The notes under the pieces: generated by a model
Databases searched by the model: none
Seen by the model: the letters and a program-made list of their open reading frames with translations, nothing else
What the model was told of the DNA's origin: nothing
In this document: piece after piece, positions 61,758 to 64,000 of the stretch
How the letters are laid out: each line of letters opens with the position of its first letter
Position numbering within the stretch: position 1 is the first letter of the stretch
Source of the DNA: Sandaracinus amylolyticus
Lineage (GTDB): Bacteria > Myxococcota_A > Polyangia > Polyangiales > Sandaracinaceae
DNA length: 64,000 nucleotides
Assembly: GCF_000737325.1 (NCBI RefSeq)
Contig: NZ_CP011125.1
Span: 9,486,001-9,550,000 of the forward strand
Direction of reading: 5' to 3'
Made by a program: the position numbers and the translations under genes

Positions 61758-63494
61758 GTGCGCCTCGTGCTCGGACGACGATCGACCTCGGAGAGCCTGC
61801 GCCGCAGGCGGCGTGCGCTGCCTGCGGGCGCCGACGCGGGTGGGCCTCCGAGCTTCTACGTGCAGCCCGTCGGCGCGAAGCCGGCGCTCAGCGGGCCGGC
61901 GGTCCCCGATCTCCTGCACGCGGAGCCGCGCGCGTGGGGCGATCTGCGCGGCTCGTCCGAGCTCGTTCGCTTCGCGTTCGAGGGCGGCGACTGCGAGGGC
62001 GTGTTCGACACGCTGATCGAGGCGCTTCCGCTCGCGCCGAGCACCTTCGATCCGGCGACGTTCGCGACGCAGCTCTACCTCGACGAGCTCGTGCGCAGCA
62101 GCCTGCGCGTCACGATCGAGGGCACGCACGTCGACGCGAGCGCGAAGGTGCTGCGCCGCGTGCTCGAGACCCCACCGGCACGCGCGATCGACGGCGCGAC
62201 GCGGCAGCGCGTGCTCGCGGAGCTCGTCGCGAAGCCCGCGATGCGCGGCGATCTCGAGCGCGTGTACCTCGCGATCCGGAGGCTGCGCGAGGCGCTCGAG
62301 CTCTCGACCGGCACCGAGCCCAACCTGGTGCGGCGCAAGGTCGGCGTGCTGGTCGCGCTGCGTCGCTGCGTCGAGGCGATGGCCGACGGGTTCGAGGGCG
62401 CGGAGAGCGTGCTCTCGCGGCTGCGCGATCTCGGTCAGCGAGTGCGCGGTCGCGAGGCGTGGTCGCGGCTCGTGCAGCTGGTCGACGTCGAGGGCAACCT
62501 CGCGACGGTCGACGTGCGGCTGCGGCTCGGATCGGACGGAACGATTCGCGGCTTCGGCGTGCTCGCGATCCGCGAGAGCGAGACCTCGATCCTGCCCGGC
62601 CCGTTCGGGCGCTTCGTCCAGCGCATGATCTCGTTCCTCCGCGGCTATCGCTACGGCGAGAGCGAGGTCGTGGTGCGCCTGCTCGAGGAGGTGTTCGCGC
62701 CGCTCGCCGACGACGTCGTCGCGATCCTCGCGTGCACCGGCGCGATCGAGACGTACCTCGCGGCGCTCGGCTTCCGCGATCTCGCGCGCGGCAAGGGCCT
62801 CGAGGTGTGCCTGCCCGAGATCGTCGAGGGCGCGGGCGAGCGCGCGATCGAAGGGCTCTTCAACCCGCTCTTGTTCCTCCAGGACGTGACGCCGATCCCG
62901 TGCGACGTGCCGGTGCCGCGACACGACGCGCTCGTGGTGATCACCGGGCCGAATTCCGGAGGAAAGACGCGTCTCTTGCAGTCGCTCGCGCTGACGCAGC
63001 TGCTCGGTCAGGTCGGGCTCTTCGTGCCCGCGGCGCACGCGCGGATCGTTCGGGCTCCGAACTTGTTCCTCTCGCTCGTCACCGACGGAGACGCCGCGCA
63101 GATCGAGGGGCGCCTCGGCACCGAGCTGATGCGCATCCGCCAGCTCTTCGAGCAGCTCCAGCCGGGCAGCGTCGCGATCCTCGACGAGCTCTGCTCGGGC
63201 ACGAACCCCAACGAGGGCGAGGACATCTTCGCGATGGTCGTCTCGCTGCTGCCGCGGCTGCGCCCGCAGGTGTTCGTGAGCACGCACTTCCTCGGGCTCG
63301 CCGCGCGGCTCGAGCGAGAGCGCCCGGTCGAGAGCCTCGCGTTCCTCCAGGTCGAGCTCGATCCCGAGGAGAAGCCGACGTACCAGTTCGTGCCCGGCGT
63401 CGCGACGACGTCGCTCGCGCACAAGGTCGCGGCGCGCCTCGGCGTCACCGAGGCTGCGCTGGGCGAGCTCGTCGCGGCGAAGCTGCGCGGCTAG
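61758..63494 (+). CDS. MutS-related ATPase lacking the mismatch-recognition domain
   Basis: 578 residues from GTG 61758 (GTG 61767 is equally possible). The ATPase has Walker A ITGPNSGGKTRLLQSLAL (about residue 397), Walker B VAILDELCSGTNPNEGE, and the His switch VSTHFLG. The upstream 350 residues correspond to the helical lever and clamp region only. The N-terminal mismatch-binding domain of MutS1 and the Smr nuclease of MutS2 are both absent. Such proteins are widespread and unnamed, so a role in mismatch repair should not be assumed. The stop TAG overlaps the stop of the convergent acetyltransferase gene in a CTAG. Confidence 0.8.
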   Translation: MRLVLGRRSTSESLRRRRRALPAGADAGGPPSFYVQPVGAKPALSGPAVPDLLHAEPRAWGDLRGSSELVRFAFEGGDCEGVFDTLIEALPLAPSTFDPATFATQLYLDELVRSSLRVTIEGTHVDASAKVLRRVLETPPARAIDGATRQRVLAELVAKPAMRGDLERVYLAIRRLREALELSTGTEPNLVRRKVGVLVALRRCVEAMADGFEGAESVLSRLRDLGQRVRGREAWSRLVQLVDVEGNLATVDVRLRLGSDGTIRGFGVLAIRESETSILPGPFGRFVQRMISFLRGYRYGESEVVVRLLEEVFAPLADDVVAILACTGAIETYLAALGFRDLARGKGLEVCLPEIVEGAGERAIEGLFNPLLFLQDVTPIPCDVPVPRHDALVVITGPNSGGKTRLLQSLALTQLLGQVGLFVPAAHARIVRAPNLFLSLVTDGDAAQIEGRLGTELMRIRQLFEQLQPGSVAILDELCSGTNPNEGEDIFAMVVSLLPRLRPQVFVSTHFLGLAARLERERPVESLAFLQVELDPEEKPTYQFVPGVATTSLAHKVAARLGVTEAALGELVAAKLRG

Positions 63495-64000
63495 ACGAGC
63501 GCCTTGCGCATCTTGTGGCGCGCGACGCGCGCGCCGCGCGATGAGAGCGTCTCGATCCAGTCCTCGCGCGTCGACCACATCGTGATCGCGAGGCGCGCCG
63601 GACGTCGCGGCGCGAGCGCGACGCGCACCGCGTCGAGCAGCTCGCCGATCGCGCTCGGAGCGCGATCCGGCTCGACGTGCAGCACGCGCACGACGCACAC
63701 CAGCGCGCCATCGAGCGCCGAGGGCACGAGCTCGCACCACGCGAGGCCGAGCACGCCGCGCTCGTCCTCGAGCATCACGACGCGCTGATCCGGGCCGAGC
63801 GCGAGCAGACGACGACGGATCTCGTCGCGCGCGACGTGCGGATGGCGGAAGTCGCACGCGAGCCGGCGCGCCTCGACGAGCGTGAGCACCGGCTCGAGAT
63901 CGCGCGCCGCGTCGAAGATGCGCGCCGCGCGCGAGGGCTCGATCGCGAGCTCGGTGCGCGCGTCGAGATCCACGCCGACGCGCTCGAACCCGGCGCGCGC
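63491..64000 (-). CDS. GNAT-like acetyltransferase, probably two-domain, 5' end beyond the window
   Basis: The frame is open to the window edge, so the N-terminus is missing. The first visible residues (ARAGFERVGVDLDAR) look like the closing strand of one GNAT domain. They are followed by a second domain of about 150 residues (RIFDAARDLEPVLTLVEARRLA, QRVVMLEDERGVLGLAWCELVP, RVLHVEPDRAPSAIGELLDAVR). The GNAT fold is inferred from the layout; the acetyl-CoA loop is poorly conserved, so activity is uncertain. It overlaps the MutS-like stop by three bases. Confidence 0.55.
   Translation of the reverse strand, partial: ARAGFERVGVDLDARTELAIEPSRAARIFDAARDLEPVLTLVEARRLACDFRHPHVARDEIRRRLLALGPDQRVVMLEDERGVLGLAWCELVPSALDGALVCVVRVLHVEPDRAPSAIGELLDAVRVALAPRRPARLAITMWSTREDWIETLSSRGARVARHKMRKALV

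Noticed and set aside
61758-63494. Naming the MutS-like gene mutS or mutS2
   Set aside because: Both the mismatch-binding N-terminus and the Smr nuclease are absent.
63491-63494. CTAG shared by two convergent stop codons as a regulatory feature
   Set aside because: Genes here are packed tightly and several convergent pairs are 1-7 bp apart; the overlap needs no special explanation.

Overview
The window is GC-rich (roughly 70%), gene-dense bacterial chromosome with about 56 protein genes, two of them cut by the window ends. I see no rRNA, tRNA, CRISPR array, insertion sequence or prophage. The flavour is myxobacterial (Myxococcota, probably Polyangia; Sandaracinus-like is my best guess). The signs are many lipoproteins with Asp/Ala/Gly-rich linkers, FHA and PilZ proteins, PEGA/TPR outer-envelope proteins, an Hsp70/DUF2760 locus, a Ser/Thr kinase with C-terminal TPRs, and a sigma54 activator. 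Long antisense open frames are everywhere because of the base composition and were ignored.

Layout. 1-10 kb: a truncated ATP/ADP-translocase-family carrier, a PilZ protein, a double-FHA protein, a 377-bp repeat/hairpin region, a four-repeat lipoprotein, and an FHA protein fused to a CpaF-like domain that has lost its ATPase residues. 10-23 kb: an exported DODA-type dioxygenase, a PEGA/TPR pair, an MFS carrier, an FAD amine oxidase, a beta-lactamase-fold hydrolase, a long Hsp70, a fibrinogen-like lipoprotein and a TetR/DUF1304 pair. 23.5-26.5 kb: a four-gene operon with a di-iron Fe-S repair protein, a hemerythrin, an alternative oxidase and an unknown protein. 26.5-42.5 kb: LysR/NmrA pair, aspartase, leucyl aminopeptidase with an AbgT carrier, an SLC13 carrier and envelope proteins, HPF-like protein and an MscS channel. 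42.6-50 kb: sigma54 activator, SDR/AraC pair, Ser/Thr kinase, DJ-1/LysR pair. 50-53 kb: DUF2760-Hsp70 operon. 54.8-57.7 kb: three consecutive secreted lipoproteins of fungal-type glucan-active families. 57.7-64 kb: Uma2, ABC-F with a coupled cupredoxin, methyltransferase, MutS-like ATPase, and a partial acetyltransferase.

Two systems stand out. First, the Fe-S repair/hemerythrin/alternative oxidase operon has a near-consensus sigma54 promoter and, about 77 bp upstream of the predicted start of transcription, a 7-1-7 inverted repeat. The same 19-bp sequence lies exactly at the start of the sigma54 activator gene 16 kb away. That activator has no standard sensor domain, only a short Cys/His-rich N-terminus. 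This looks like a self-contained nitric-oxide or respiratory-poison response regulon. Second, a TOS1-like putative glycosidase, a GH128 (Asl1-type) glucanase and a thaumatin-like protein form one translationally coupled operon, and all three are predicted lipoproteins. This looks like a cell-surface machine against fungal beta-1,3-glucan, fitting a micropredator.
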